From positions 1 through 64,000 of the forward strand of contig JASANC010004410.1 in assembly GCA_030248135.1 (NCBI GenBank): a stretch of DNA of 64,000 nucleotides, in the 5' to 3' direction. Made by a program: the position numbers and the translations under genes. The notes under the pieces are model-generated. The model was not told where the DNA came from, made no database searches, and worked only from the letters and a program-made list of their open reading frames with translations. Positions 1 to 13,800 of the stretch are shown here, piece after piece (the first letter of the stretch is position 1; every line of letters starts with the position of its first letter). The stretch comes from Theristus sp. LFF4_11 (lineage: Eukaryota > Nematoda > Chromadorea > Monhysterida > Xyalidae).

Positions 1-83
1 TATGTAATGATGTATACTACATTATAAGGCGAGCAAAATTTCATGAAGCTGATGCTCTGTGTACTACAGAAAACCGCACAGAC

Positions 84-483
84 CTCTTTGATGTGGAGGA
101 AATCCTTGACGTCATAGGTAATGGCGGAGCCGGGCACAGGAGAATCATCGTCCAGTGAGCCGTCATAAGCAATATTGGTGCGAACAGCAAATGCCACTGG
201 CTTGTACTAAAATTATAGTTGTAACAAATTGACTTTTTTCAACAATTAAAAAAATTTTTGAAGTCAAAGAAAACTCCTATTTTAACCTTTTTGCAGAAAA
301 TTTGAATTGTACCTTTGCGGACTCAAGTTGCGCTTGAGCTTGTTTTTCGATTTCTTTTCGACGTGCCTCACGTGCCTCCGGTCCAAGCGGAACACCGTCC
401 TGTGGCCATGCACCCGGACCTCCACCTGGCGGCCCCACACCTCCTGGGGGTGCCCCACCGGGTGGCTGTTGAGGACCGGGACC
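84..483 (-). CDS. Voltage-gated calcium channel beta subunit, two internal exons (partial gene)
   Basis: Cytosolic beta subunit that binds the pore-forming alpha-1 subunit of voltage-gated calcium channels and sets its trafficking and gating. Two in-phase exons are seen, 483-313 and 206-84. The first is Gly/Pro-rich and ends in a charged helix containing [20 protein letters not shown]. The second starts the SH3-like core with [15 protein letters not shown] and [13 protein letters not shown], nearly identical to the start of the SH3 domain in animal beta subunits ([10 protein letters not shown] and AKDFLHVKE are family hallmarks). Exon ends have GT donors (312-311, 83-82) and AG acceptors (485-484, 208-207); both lengths are multiples of three. 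The rest of the SH3 and the guanylate-kinase domain lie beyond the left edge. The upstream first exon was not found, so the furrowed-like gene may sit in or beyond its 5' intron. The Gly/Pro-rich linker is unusual for the family. C. elegans ccb-1 would be the nematode counterpart. Confidence 0.9.
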
Positions 484-2822
484 CTGTGATTGTTAGTTTT
501 TTGTTAATCATCTCTTATTTAGCATGGATTTCATAGTGTGCAATAAGCTTACCCAAGCAAGATGGAATGCAGTGTTGAAAAGAAAACTTTGATTGGGGTC
601 AACTAAGGATTGGAAAATCATTTATCAAAAAGTTTTAGCAGATACGTAACAGTTTTTGCAATTGCAATACATTCATGTGTGCAAAAAATGTGACGTTACA
701 AAAAACAGGCGCAAAACTAGTTTACAAAGAATGAACATAATGAAAATAATCAACTCTGATAAAGTCTTCGAACAGCGTTTTTCAGACTTCCGCAACCAAA
801 AGCGTTTTCTAATTTCCTTTCTCTTTTGATGTGATCGACCTAGTGTCTCTAGCAGCTTGGCGATCAAGTGAATGTTATTATCGAACACGTTCTAAGTTAA
901 AAAATACAAATAAAAAACGGGCCAAAAACTTACGGGTTGCATGATTCACACCCGGATGTGAAATGAAGTATTTGTGCAAAACTTCTTTCACCAAAGTCGC
1001 GGTATCGCTATATTTTTAAGTTCTCCAAAACAATCAGAGTGTATAACGATTTTCCAGTCTGCCAATTAGTTAATTTTTTGTATTACTGAATGCTGCCTTT
1101 CTTGTGTTGACGTAATTTTTACATTATTGAACGGCTTGGCATTTGTGTCATGTTGAAAGCGTGAACATAAATCTTAGTTAGTTGGTTTTTGTCACGCAAC
1201 ATTTTAAAAATAACGTATAGCAGCTCGAAGTTTATTACCTGAAAAGAAAAGCCTCAGTAATCTGAATCTTGGTGACAAAAAACTGCACTCACGCGTTAAA
1301 GCAATGTTGTATTAGCATGTCACAATTTTTCGTGTCAATTAACATGTCAATAAGCACATATTTGTATTAGGGCAGCGTGTTTTGATTATGTTTCCAACTT
1401 TATAAAAACGAACATTCGGTTTTCTTTTAAAAGACATTTTGAAAAACCTTAAAAAGACATCTATAGTCGACAATAGCTGATCAGAACAAATTTCGAGCAG
1501 GAAAATCTCAAAGGAGACATTGCCAGAAACTAAACCAACCAATCGAAAAAATAGCCGAGCGCCGACCAACTTCTTCTCATCTCAATAAAAACACATCATT
1601 CAAAACAGTTATCATCATATAACATTGCTGCTCACTAAAAAAACAAGACACAATTGGTCTAGTCTTCAGCTATTTGAAAACGAAATTAGTAAGCGTACAT
1701 GGCGTTACTGGTTGCTGGTAGCCAGAAGACCGGTTTGGTTCAAAACTGACATCTCAAAAAATAACCCAAGACTTAACAGCAAATGACTTTGCTGAACTTC
1801 AAAAGTTATCACGATAATTTATTACAAGACCCAGGTATGGTACAAAACATAAAATTGCAGCTCGAAACAGTTGTCAAAGTCCGATCTTTTAAAGAGATGT
1901 CATTTTTGACACACCAAAATGTTGTTTTGCCACATGCACAAGAGCTCATGACGAGTCTAAAAGGCGCAAAACCATCATATACACAATAGCCAATGTAAGT
2001 GCACACTTTCTGGACTGAACTGGATATGCAGACATTGTGACACAGGGAAAAACTAGCACCTAACAGTGAAACGGAGTCATACGCATGCGTATGCGTATGC
2101 TTTTCTAAAACACGAGAATCGCACATGCAGTAGCTGAAATATTGTGGCGAAAGGGACAGCGCACCACAACTCGCCTCACCAGCAGAGTTCTCTTAGTTGA
2201 CAACACAAAAATACAAGCATACAATGCAAGCAACCCATATTTTCATGTTAGTCAGCTAGCATATACATGTGCAGTGCTTTTAGCGCGCTCTAGCGTGAGT
2301 TACGCCATACCATGTGTAGTGTGTGCTATATACTGTCGGCTATGTCTGCGCATGAAGCTGTGGCGAATCGATTTATTGTGCACGCACTCATGTACAGAGG
2401 GAGCAACTATGTATGTATCTCTCTCTTTTTACTCTTCAAATACAAAGCGGTACACGCACCACGAGCGTCGCATGTACGAATGTCTTCAGCTTACGAATGT
2501 GGTGCGAGCAAAGTACTAATGTTCATTTTTGTTTGAAATTCAAAAAAAGACGCACATGACTATTTGTTTGACCGATTGTTTAGCTTAGAAAACGCAACAT
2601 TTTAATATCAATGTGAGACACTTTTATTGAGATAGTTGACTTAAAAAGCAAAAAAAGACTACGAACGAGTACCAGTACAAAGTCGCAAAAACATTTTAGC
2701 ACGTTTATTTAGTATACTTTGTTTTGGTATATGCAAAACTTAATTGAAGAACTTCAACCATTCAGCAATCAATAAAAATCTACAAATCTTATCACAAATA
2801 GAAGACTTTAAATTTTAAAAAG
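484..2822. other. No gene recognised
   Basis: AT-rich sequence between the calcium-channel exons and the 3' end of the furrowed-like gene. Open frames near 673-888, 1339-1569, 1809-2126 and 2142-2536 show no family resemblance, plausible splice partners or codon regularity. Short alternating purine/pyrimidine runs occur near 2083-2105. This stretch may contain intron or 5' sequence of the calcium-channel gene. Confidence 0.5.
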
Positions 2823-5800
2823 CTACTGCGTTGGACTCGGCGTTTTCAGCTCTTCATAGGGATTTTCATCACTTCCCGAGCTCTTCAGACGCTCGGAACC
2901 AATAGTTCTCTGTTGGGTACCATAACACGAATTCGTATTAGTATTTTGATTATGACTCGTCAGTTGTGGTCTTCCAGTGTTGATTTTGCTGCTAATTACC
3001 GGCACCAGTGGGGCGGGTCGTTTTGGACGTTGAAAATTATTCGGAAGGTACAACGCCCGATTAGCGTTCTCAATTGCGTGCAAGATTAACGCTGTCGTTT
3101 TGTCCTGATACAGATCGTCGGAATTATCAGTTTTACTTGTTGAATTCGAAGTAGCGTTATCAACTGCGGAAATGTAATATGAGTTATTGTCATTACATGG
3201 TAATGATAATCTGGCACTTTCGATTGAAGGCATGTCTTGGTTCCTTTTGGTTCCGACAACCGACGACCGACTGGGCTCGTATTCAGAATAGTCCGGGCTC
3301 GCTGGTGATTTGGGGGCAATGAAAGACTGAAATTAAATAAGGTTTTGAGTAGACGTGGCATAGTGAGATTATATTTGAGCAAAATTTTAAAAATTACCTC
3401 AGCAGTCCTTTGTTGTTGATTGTGCAATGCACCACCCGTTTCTTCAGGTCGATCGTCCTCACTCGGATCATAATTACTAAAATCGTCATGCTCAAATGAG
3501 TACACCAGATCGCTGGGTGTTGGACTTGGATTTCGATCAGGAATAGACGCTGATGCTTCGAGTGATGACGCGTTGGTGTCAAAGCAAGTTTGATTGTGCT
3601 GCTGATGAGAAACTTGTAGACCGACCAGTGTTATATCTGTGATTGAGAGAAATACAAAACAAGGAATTTTAACTAAAGGTCAACAATGGTTGAAGATAAA
3701 CGTTTGTGACGTTGCAGTGCAAGGTACGTATTGCAGAACGAAAACACAAAACCATTGTAAAACTACAACTGTAATCACTTCAGACAGTTAGCAGAACAAA
3801 TTCTGTATTAGCGACCTGACGGTGTCAGTGATTTTCGTCTGTTTCCCTCGTCCTTATCCGCATTGGTTGTCATTCTCTTTCGCATCTTCGTGATCATTGT
3901 TCGGAACTTCTTCGGTCGCTCAAATGTTTGCTTCTTGAAATCGTCCACAATAATGGTTGAGTGGCGATTAGTAATTCTATTACCAACGCTAACGTTGCTT
4001 GCGTGTCGGTTTAATTTCGGTTGACGATGAGTGGCCGGAAACAAGTTCGGTATTGATCCAGTGCGGTTCATTGCGGTGGATTGATTATCAATATCATTAC
4101 TATTACAATTTATGAGACTGGAATGGTTGAAGTAATCAGAATCAAACAATGCAGGTCGGCCGTTTGTACAACCGGAAGGGTTGATCGTCAAATTCAACAG
4201 ATTAGATCGCCCGGGCAGTGTAAGGTGTAAATTTCCGTCTGGTAGTTGTTGCATTCGCAGCATGTGTGGTGCGATTACCAACTCAACTGGCTCAGATTCA
4301 ACCTTGACAGTTACAAAGTTGTTTAGTAAATGCATAAAAACTTACTGCGTGAAGTACCTATAACAGAGAAAATTAAAACTATCTGTCGTCACCTGTTTCT
4401 CTGCTACAGAACCATGAGTGAAACCATATAATCCGCTTGGTTGTGAAGCGTACATTGATTGAAGAGGTTGAATATGGCCGTTATTTTCTGGCGAGCATAA
4501 TTGTCTTTCTGAAAAGCCATCTGTTTTGAATAGTCAGTGTAATTCCAGCACCAACAACATAACATTTAATAATAATACCATTAGACACATTGTAATCAGA
4601 GTTGCTGCTATCGCTGCTATTCCACGCAGTAGCACTGGTATTTGGTGTTGAATAAACGGTGCCCAACGAAAATGTATCGGGATTTTTTCGAAGCCTGAAG
4701 CCTCTTTAAAATTTTTGTTATCACCGTAATTTGTTTTTATTTATTATTTGTATAATCATGTTTGAACATAAAATTCAAAAGGCGTTAATTTAAAGAACAA
4801 ACCGATGAACGTAAAACAGTCCAACAAGAAGCACAATAATAATTGCTAGAACTGTGAGGACCACGACGAGGATCCAGTCTAAAAAGTTTTTAAGTCTCAA
4901 ATTTTGTGTAATGAGTCTACTGAAGACTTGTTTTGATAGAAAAAAAATAAACACTTGTCTCACTAATTTGTTTTTGCAGCGAAGCGTTGTTGCTTGGTAG
5001 ATTTGGTGATGCAGATGTTTTAGCATTGATTGTCCCGTGAACAGCAGCTGCATCTGTGAAAACAGTTGGAAACTGGTTTTAAATCAACCGATAGAGAAAA
5101 ACAATTCGAACTATATCGAAAGAAGTTTTTTAGCGCACCATAACAAACTGGTGGTTCGGGCTGCCATCGCCCTTGCTGTCCGCATTGGAGAGTTGTTTCG
5201 CCTAACAATTTGTAGCCTTGGTGACAATTATACTTTGCAATATTGCCAAATTCTGTGCCGTTGAACACCGCTGTGCCGTTTATGGTGTGTGGCGGTGCAC
5301 CACAAGAGAGTGCTGAAATCGCATATAAAATAATAGGAATAAAGATTACAATCAACGAACAATTTTAAAAAAATCGTGTTACTCACGTTTACATTTGAAT
5401 TCATTTCCCGACCACAAACCATCGGCTTTACAAATCCGTATACTTTGTGGTTGAGCCAACTGAAACCCGGCACGGCAGGTGTACCGAACTAAGGCACCGT
5501 ATAAAGTGGTTGAATTAATTAAACTGTACGCTCCGTTTGCCAGCGCTATCGGTTGACCACAGTCAACAACTGAAAAAGGGACATTTCAGCTGTAGTCAAC
5601 TGTTTTAAAAATAATTTTTATACTCATTATTACTAACCTTGACATTCTGGCATATTCTCCGACCAAGCACCAAACGAACCGCAAACCCGCGTTGACGGCC
5701 CAACCAATCGAAACCCACTGGCACAGAAGTAAAACGCAGTGGTGCCAATTTCAAACGGTTGCCTGCTAATCATAACGCCTCCAGAAGATGGAACGCCTGG

Positions 5801-7888
5801 ACTTGCGCAGAATCGCGGAGCTGTAAGCAAAAAAAACAATTGGGTATAACCAGCAAAAAAGATGACGAAAACGAGTTGTGATAGTATTATATTAAAACCA
5901 ATAAAACACCATATTCTTATAAATCTTATAATTCAAAACTTACAAGATTGACAAAGCCATCCTTTCCAAACGTTCTGCGCTTCTGGCAACCAGTGCCAAT
6001 CGAACGGTTGAGCTAAGCTAGCCGCGAATTGCCCTTGATGCAACCGCGTTTGCTCCTCGACCCACGGTGCATAAGAGCTCTCGTTTAATGACATACCGTC
6101 AGCCTATTTTTTGTTTTTGCATTATTTGCAATATTTTAAAATACCATATTCCAATAAATGAGCTAATTAAAACAAAACTAAGCGGCAAACACTCAGTCAA
6201 CCTACCCATGTCCACTGCGGCTGCGTGACCGTGGCCGAATCAACATTTGCCATCAATCCAATCCAATAAAACTGTGAATCCACTAACGAACGATGACTAA
6301 GTTGTGCGGCAAGGAACAGATGTTGCTCAATGCTCATATGAATGGGAAGACTGGCACCGGACTAAAATATTTAAAAGAGACAAGCATGCTTTGTAAATCA
6401 GCCACAACTGTAGATTGGGGGCTTGAACTATATTTTAACTTATGAAGTAGATAGTTTTTGTTAATTTTTACCTGCAGACAATGATTTTGCGCATCCAGCC
6501 AGCCGAGTTGTCGGTTCGATGTTGATTTCGAAAAGCACTGCCCTAGCAATATTCCCATCAGTTCCATATCTGGGACTGAACCACATTGAAATGATGAGGC
6601 TGCAAAACAAAGAACATGGCTTTGCTTCTTTGCCTGCCTCTGAAAAACAGGAGAAAATCCGCTTACGAGCTTTTGTCGATAACACGAACACTTCGCATAA
6701 CTGCAGCGGCTGGCGTTCAACTTCGATAGTTACATACCGAGCTGCGATCTTTCGCTCGCAAAGAAACGTGTGCAGTAGACTGTTTTCTATAAAGAAACAA
6801 ATTTAGTAACTCGCGCAGGGCAGAAACAGAAAATTCAAAGACGTACCAAGTTTTCCGGAGTATCGACTGCAAATGATACGGTCCTGGCTGGGCCGATGAC
6901 GTTGCGCCGAAATCACTAGGTCCATGGTGGATGACGCTGTAAAGGTGGTGCCAACAAAATTTGGAAAGGCGAACATAATAGCAACGCAACAACTAACCAT
7001 CAGGCACGCGAATCAGTATCTCGACCGCATAGACCTCGTGTTCCTGCAACAAATCCACCGTCCAATAGGCACGTCGCTGTTGTGACATGTCCTCCTTTTG
7101 TGTCCTTGCACATTTGCCATCCAGGACGCCATCGACAGCCAACGCTGCAGTCAGACGTTCGCCGCCACTCGTTTCTTCGGTGCTCGATTGTTGCGCCGGC
7201 TTGTACAAGGCAACATTGACCGCTGTAAAAATGTGGGATGAATGAGCTGTTGTGTGTTCAGCTGCCAAACAAAACTTTTTTGAGCAAAGGCTGTCTCATA
7301 AATAACGAAGTTTTTTTAATTTGTATTTGAGTCCCGTGGATGCTAAGCTAAACTACGATGGATTTGGGCACTTGATGCATATTCTGTTGGTCTCCGTGAG
7401 CTTCGCACAATTATCCATTTTGAATTCCGTGTCTTCAGCTGTTGACAACATTTTTTCCTTTAAATTTTGTCAGAAATTATTCCGTTTTATTAATTTTCCT
7501 TTTTGAAACGCCGTTTTTACCACAAATTGGTGTTCGGCTTGACCAAGTTCCGTCTGCTCTGCACAAACGCTCTTCCACGCCCAAATGAATGAAACCGACG
7601 TCGCACGTGTACTTGGCTCGGGTGCCCGGTCCAAATGGACTTTCGGCCGAAAAAACCACTCGACCATTTTCTGGAACCGTCGGTTGCAAGCACAATGGCT
7701 GTCTGAAAAAACAACGTTGTATTTTGCGCGACATCGAAATCCAAAGAGAAATACGGATCAACCGAGAACCAAATAGACCAAAAAATTCAGCAAATGAGGT
7801 TCATTATTATAACTAGGCTTGCTTACCCTTTCCTGACAACCAAAAGAAAGACGAAGATGGCACAAATGGCAATTCGGAAAGGCTCCAT
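2823..7888 (-). CDS. Furrowed-like transmembrane receptor (Sushi, fucolectin, C-type lectin)
   Basis: Complete 18-exon model with every junction in phase, about 1,100 residues: 7888-7827, 7702-7521, 7222-6998, 6936-6847, 6786-6667, 6599-6472, 6361-6206, 6103-5944, 5820-5638, 5569-5387, 5312-5139, 5053-4964, 4878-4803, 4694-4579, 4520-4393, 4302-3816, 3636-3398, 3326-2823. Order: signal peptide (MEPFRIAICAIFVFLLVV); Sushi 1; fucolectin/F5-8-like domain (NVALYKPAQQSS to PLQLCEVFVL); C-type lectin domain (GWLDAQNHC, FYWIGL, QPQWTW); Sushi 2-4; a short Ser/Thr/Asn stalk; one membrane helix (WILVVVLTVLAIIIVLLVGL); then a cytoplasmic tail of about 430 residues, Ser/Asn-rich with Tyr motifs (DLVYSFEHDD, ENPYEEL). 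The domain order matches Drosophila furrowed, a selectin-like adhesion protein with a role in planar polarity; adhesion or lectin function here is inferred. Drosophila has more Sushi repeats. The exon-15 acceptor (GTC AAG/GTT) is the least certain junction. Confidence 0.9.
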
Positions 7889-10800
7889 TATTTTTTATAT
7901 CACATCGTCATTCCGCTTCAGACAGTTCGTTTGATTTATTTGTTTAAAATATTTTGCATGTGTAATTTCGTCGAATGAAATCATGTTTTTCGCTGCAAAT
8001 AGAACCGTTAAAGCAGGCCTTTTAATGAACTGTTGAACTGTTCGACGCCAAAAGTTGTTACGTGAACGATCTGATGGTATAAAAAAATAAAAGTCGTGAT
8101 TTCGAATTGTTTACAGATACCGTAAATGACTGTCCACGTAAATGGCTTATTTGGACTTTCTATTATGTTGGAATAAAATATGCTATTTGCCAAAAATCGA
8201 CAAAATAAACAACAAGAAATCTGCGTGAACAGATTGAAAATATGTGCGGCTTGCGCAAACAAACTGATGGCTTGGGTTGCGCGTTAGATTGAAAAATGCC
8301 TTTTTGGACTTTAAAAAAAAGGATTTTGTTTCCGCCACTGGATTGGATGCTCGGAAAACAGCAATTTCTGTCAAACATTTTTTTCTAATTTGTGGTGGAT
8401 TGTTTGAGGATTTTATGAGTCTTGTGATAATTAGTTGCAAAACTGGGTGAAAGATATTTAACGTGGATGTTTGCACTTCGCGACCAACAATTCGTTATCA
8501 TTCGCGTTACAGCAAAACAAAAACTTCGTCACACACTTTGTTGCGCATTTATTTTGAAGAATTATGACGTTAAACAGCATCATATTATCAAACATAAGTG
8601 TAAAATGTTTGACCTTCGCATTGAAATCTTATTGACCTGTCACGCTATTCAGAAATTATCGGTGAATAAACACAAATGAATACAAATTACAAGGCAGATA
8701 AAGGCGGCTGACAAATAAACCCCTTATCGTGATGAAACTGCGGGATTTTCTCGCGTCACATACACTTTTGAAAGTTGTATTTTCATGAAAAGTGTAAAAA
8801 CCACGGTTTTTAATACTTTTTTGAACAAAGAGGAAGTTTTTCAGGCGAGAAAAATCCGATTTTTAAATAAAAATACAAAAAATAATCCGATAAGCTGATC
8901 AGATTTTCACAGCTTGTTCTTACAAACACATTTCGGGCGTGACTATTTGATTTCCGCTTTCTTTTTTTTGTTTGCGGACCGGTTTTTTAACAAAACACTT
9001 TCACAATCGCTTGTCAACCCTGTCTGTCCAAATTGATCTTTGGAAAACAAAATTGGACGATAAAACTGTTTTTCGAACTCACCGTTTTAACTCACACGAA
9101 ACTTTTGAATTGATATTAAAAACGCGCCCCCGCTTAATAGCTGCCGACTGCAAACAATAATAAGTATTTCACGGGTGTCTTGAAAATTGGAATCAAAACA
9201 AACAAATAAAAAATGTTTAGACCCTAAACTGACTAACGGCATTGGAGCATATTTTTTTAGAAAGTAGCATTTATTCTACTGTATACATTTTCGTTGTAAC
9301 AAACTGACTAAAAATTTCACTCTGTCGTGAGGGAATAGTTGGGGCTTCGCTCAGAAAATAAAGTAAATAAATACTCATTATTGCAATGACATTGAAAATT
9401 GTACATCGAAATAAATAAATGTTGTTTGAATGAAATCGAAGGAAAGCTGCATTTTGCTTTTGTTACGTGATAGCGCGGTGGTTAAAATGTTATAGCGAGT
9501 TTTTTTTTTGAATAGCAAAAAAGTTTTTATGAAGAAAACATGAATGCTTAAAAAGTGAAAAGCAATGCAAAACGCGCACAGAAATTCCACAAGTTTACAA
9601 AAGTTGAATAATAAAAAATGCAATTTATCGCAATTAGGACCGGACGGAATTTTTTCACTAACATCTGAAAACACAGCGCAGCGCAGTGCAAACGAGACGA
9701 AAGAATCAGTGAAAATAAAATTTCTTGATACCATATATCTTATCTCATGCCCGCTACAGCATAACAAGTGACATAAACGTTTTCAGACTCCGCGTGAAAA
9801 CGAATTTTAGCAATCATTTTCCGGGGCCTTGAATGCTGCGGATCGCCGCAAATCTGAAACACTGAAACCAGAACTAAAAGCGAAACTCTAAGCTTCAGAC
9901 AATTTTTGCAATTTTTCACTATACTATCAATACTGTAACTGTCTGCTAACGGCCGAAAAAATGCTCTGCACCTGCTCAAAACGAAAGAAAAAAGTAGCAA
10001 AAAGTGTTGGATATTCTTCGCTGCAACAAATGTAGATCAACGGTGTGTGAATGCAGTGCAGCTATGAATGCGTGTACATGTGCATTATCGCGCGGCACGA
10101 GGCTGAGATGAAAAGTTTACAAAAAATATTAACAGATTTACATTGTTATGCGCAGTTGACACCTCTGCCGCCGAGAGGCGCACTTTTGTCACAATGAAAC
10201 ACGCCTCTTTGTCCGATGATCACTCAAAGAAAAACGAAACGCACTTTTTCTCATCTCATTGAAACAGTTTCGTTTAACAAAAGCACAATCTTGCAACGTC
10301 AGCCGTACAGAAAGCAGAAATATAGACCAGTAAAATGACTTTATATTTTCAATTGGAACGAGTTGGAAAACTAGGTTTGTATTTTGTTTTGGTTAAATTT
10401 CAATTTGGTAAACCAATACGCACAGCAAAGGGGTTCTCTGGAATGGGTGAAAAAGTACCGTAAAATTTTCAATGTACGGCGCCACAAAATAGCCGAGCAT
10501 AGACATCCTTACAAACGAGAGGAGGCCAAAAAATGCAGATTTAGGCACGGATTGCTCGTTGTTCAAATTCAAAAGTTTTCTGCCCAGGATCTTAACAAGG
10601 GCGGAACCCTGAGTTTCAACTTCACCGTTTTAACAGTCTATCCAGAAAATAAAAGTCCCTTTTCTAATCATCTTGTCCAACGACGTCGCCATGAAATTTT
10701 AACGTTTTAGTACGTTTTTCTAACCTCGTTGGACTAAAAATAAACATTGCACGCTCATTTGGCTTTCATCGCACTTTTTAAAAAAACGTCTTCATTTCAG

Positions 10801-13800
10801 CAGAAAAAAAACAAATTGCGTAGATTACAAACAAGTTCGGTCTTATAAACGGCGATGGCTTTTGACAGACTTAAAAATTTATTTTTTGGCTTCCGGCCCT
10901 CGAGGCTTATAAACGGAGCAGGTCTTATATGACATATTCATTTGGGGTAATTAAAAAAAACTACACCGCTGAGGAATGTTTGCTCAAAAAGGAAGAAAAA
11001 CTGAAACACGACAGGCATGTCTAGCAAGCAGTCACGACTGAAACCACAATTCCATTCAAATAACGTACAATCAATGTGAAAAAGTCAGAATGACACAGTA
11101 CTAAAATGTATAAAAAATAGAAAAATGAGTAACCTGCAGTGATTGAACATAGTAAAACAAAATGCTAACCAAATAAAGAATAATAATAACAAAATCTGAC
11201 CCCGTAAAAAGGTTGCAGCAGTGCAGAAAATCGTCAGTGAAAAAAATGAAAAGTCCAAGGTAATTTTCCAACGAAAACAAACGAACGTAAAAAACAATCT
11301 TTCAGACTACTACCGATCGAAGATAGAAAAAGCGATGAAAAAAGAACTCAGAAAATCAAAAAAAATAATGTTATAAAACAAACAACCATGTAGAAACAAA
11401 AACACTGTCAAAATATCTATACACGGAATTTCGCAATATTCAGCCAAACATGGACAAATAAAAACGACAAGTGCAGTAAAAATTATGATTTTTTCTTCAA
11501 AAGAAATCCCGAAAGCTGTGAAAAGGATTGGGTTTTTTTTTAAAAAATGGGCAAAAAGTAAGTGTTGTACACGTCTGCAAAAAAGCAAATAAGTAAAGAA
11601 TCGGTGGAAATCTGCAACAAAACAAGAAGAGAGACCTTGAAAGAAAGATCCCATCGTTTGTTTGATTATCACAACTTTTTTCGATTATTGTTAACAAAAT
11701 GCGCGTGTTTTTCTGTTGTAAATGTTTTATTTGTTTGAAGGTTCAATAGACGGCAGATTTTCAGTCACGAATTCCTGATTCCAAAAAGTGTTTATGATAA
11801 TAATAATGTTTCAAAACAAAAAAATATCAGAATTGAAAAACAACGTTTAAATGTGTTTAGTTTTCGAACAATACTACTTCTCGTTTGTTGTCAATCTGTT
11901 TACTCGCACGTTTTTTTCTGGGTTTCAGATTTTTCTTGATTTCAGTCTGTGTCTTAAAAATGAAAGTGCGTGAAAACGATGACGAGTGTTTGTTCAGAAT
12001 CGGACTAAATTTGGTTTGTTTTTTAGAGATGTAAACTTTTTTTCTGTGAGTTTCAGTCCCATCATCAAGTGCGCGACATCTTTTTTACTTCAGATGTTAT
12101 GTTTGTTTTAAAGGTGTGTACAATTTTTGCCCTCATTTCTAACAGACAAACATAAAAAAACGTAAAAATCTGAACGGGTACTGACTGAGTGATTGTTTTC
12201 TGGTGGTTGATGACACAGTATCTTCTGATGGGTCAGTTCATATGGTGGAACGTCTCTGCTTCATAAAAGCTGAGAAAATGTGTGGACAGAATGTTATAAA
12301 ACACAAAAAACATTAATAGCGCAAAAAGTCACAATAAGTTTTTTGCATCTATCACTGCAAAACATATACCTTACCCTTCATTGGAGCAATATTATTGGGT
12401 GGTGGTACGATTGTTCTCTTTTTAGATGAAAAAATACTTCAAAAAATCCCACACACAGGCAGTCTTGTGTGTAGCGCCTCGAGTTTTTCAATACTTTTTT
12501 GTTTACACGAAGATAGAACGTACAGAAACACTTGAAAAAAATAAAAAAGTAAAAAAAACGTGTAAAAATTGAAAAGAAATAAAAAAATACATGAACAAAA
12601 AAACTAGCATGACAACCAGTGAAGCTGCCACCCACGTTCAAAAAGTGGCCAATCATCAATGAATTCAGCTCCTAACCAATCAGCGTACAGCACAACAAGT
12701 TGTGCAACCACGTCGGCGATGTTTTGCAACAGCCCGGAAAAAAAACGCTTCCCAGAAGCCACAGCGGTGAGTCTGTTGCTCAGAAACGTGACCTTTATAA
12801 TTACGCTGCTGCGGTATCAGTTCTGTTCTGTTCTGTTATGGGAGTATCATTTATGGGATCACGTATGGAACCTGGTTTGAACGCGTTCGGCAACTTTTTG
12901 AGCATGCAATTTGCAGTATTCGATTTATGGGCGCACGCACTGACTGGCTGAGGAACTGAAACCTTTTTTCAGCAGAAATTGCGCGCGCATTTTGTGTGTT
13001 TTGCCAAGAAAATGCAACTCTATTTCAGAATGTCCATCCGTGGGTCTCTTGACCTCAAAAATGCCAAAGTTAGAAAAAGATGGTTGGTGCGTGTGTGTGT
13101 GGCACTTCAAAATTTGCCCGCACGCAGCACCAGTGTGCTGCAAAAATCCCTATTTTCAAGAAGAGAGACTTCAAACTGAAACCTGAAACTCACCACAATG
13201 CAAACACACCTACACGTCCTCTTATAAACGGAATAATAGTCAAACGCACAGTTGATGACTTCATTTTATTTACCTGCGGATCGATCATCGACAGTAGCAA
13301 GAAAAAAGGATATTATTTCATTTGTTTCTTCAGACTTATTTTCTTTTGATATACAACAGTTTTTAATGCACGAAACACTATTTTGAAACGCAAAACACGT
13401 TCCGAGATGTGAGGAAGCATACAAGGCTGGGGTTCGATTTGATTTAGTTTGATTTAAAAAGAAGAACCTGAAAAAGAAGCATGAGTTTTCGAAACTTTTT
13501 CAAAAGTTTGATGGTTCTCATTGAATTAAAAATTCAAATAACAGCAAGCTATATACAAGCTTTGTTTTTAGTGGTGTTGTCTGATTAGTTGTTTTTCTCG
13601 TCCATCAATACGTACGTCCAGATAAAATAAGCGAACCAGTTAGTGCCACTGTTTGCTGAAAATCAAATGCTGCAGACTGTTTTGTTTGTTTTCGATGAAA
13701 ATAACCGCAGTGGTTACTGGTTACATTGTTTCAGCATACATTATTGGTGTTCTCCGGTTGGGTTCGGTATGTTTCAATCAAAAAGTGTTTACTGTGTATT

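Noticed and set aside
541..600. Possible small upstream calcium-channel exon with a GTAAGC donor near 550
   Set aside because: The donor phase does not fit the phase-0 start of the next exon and the peptide resembles no beta subunit.
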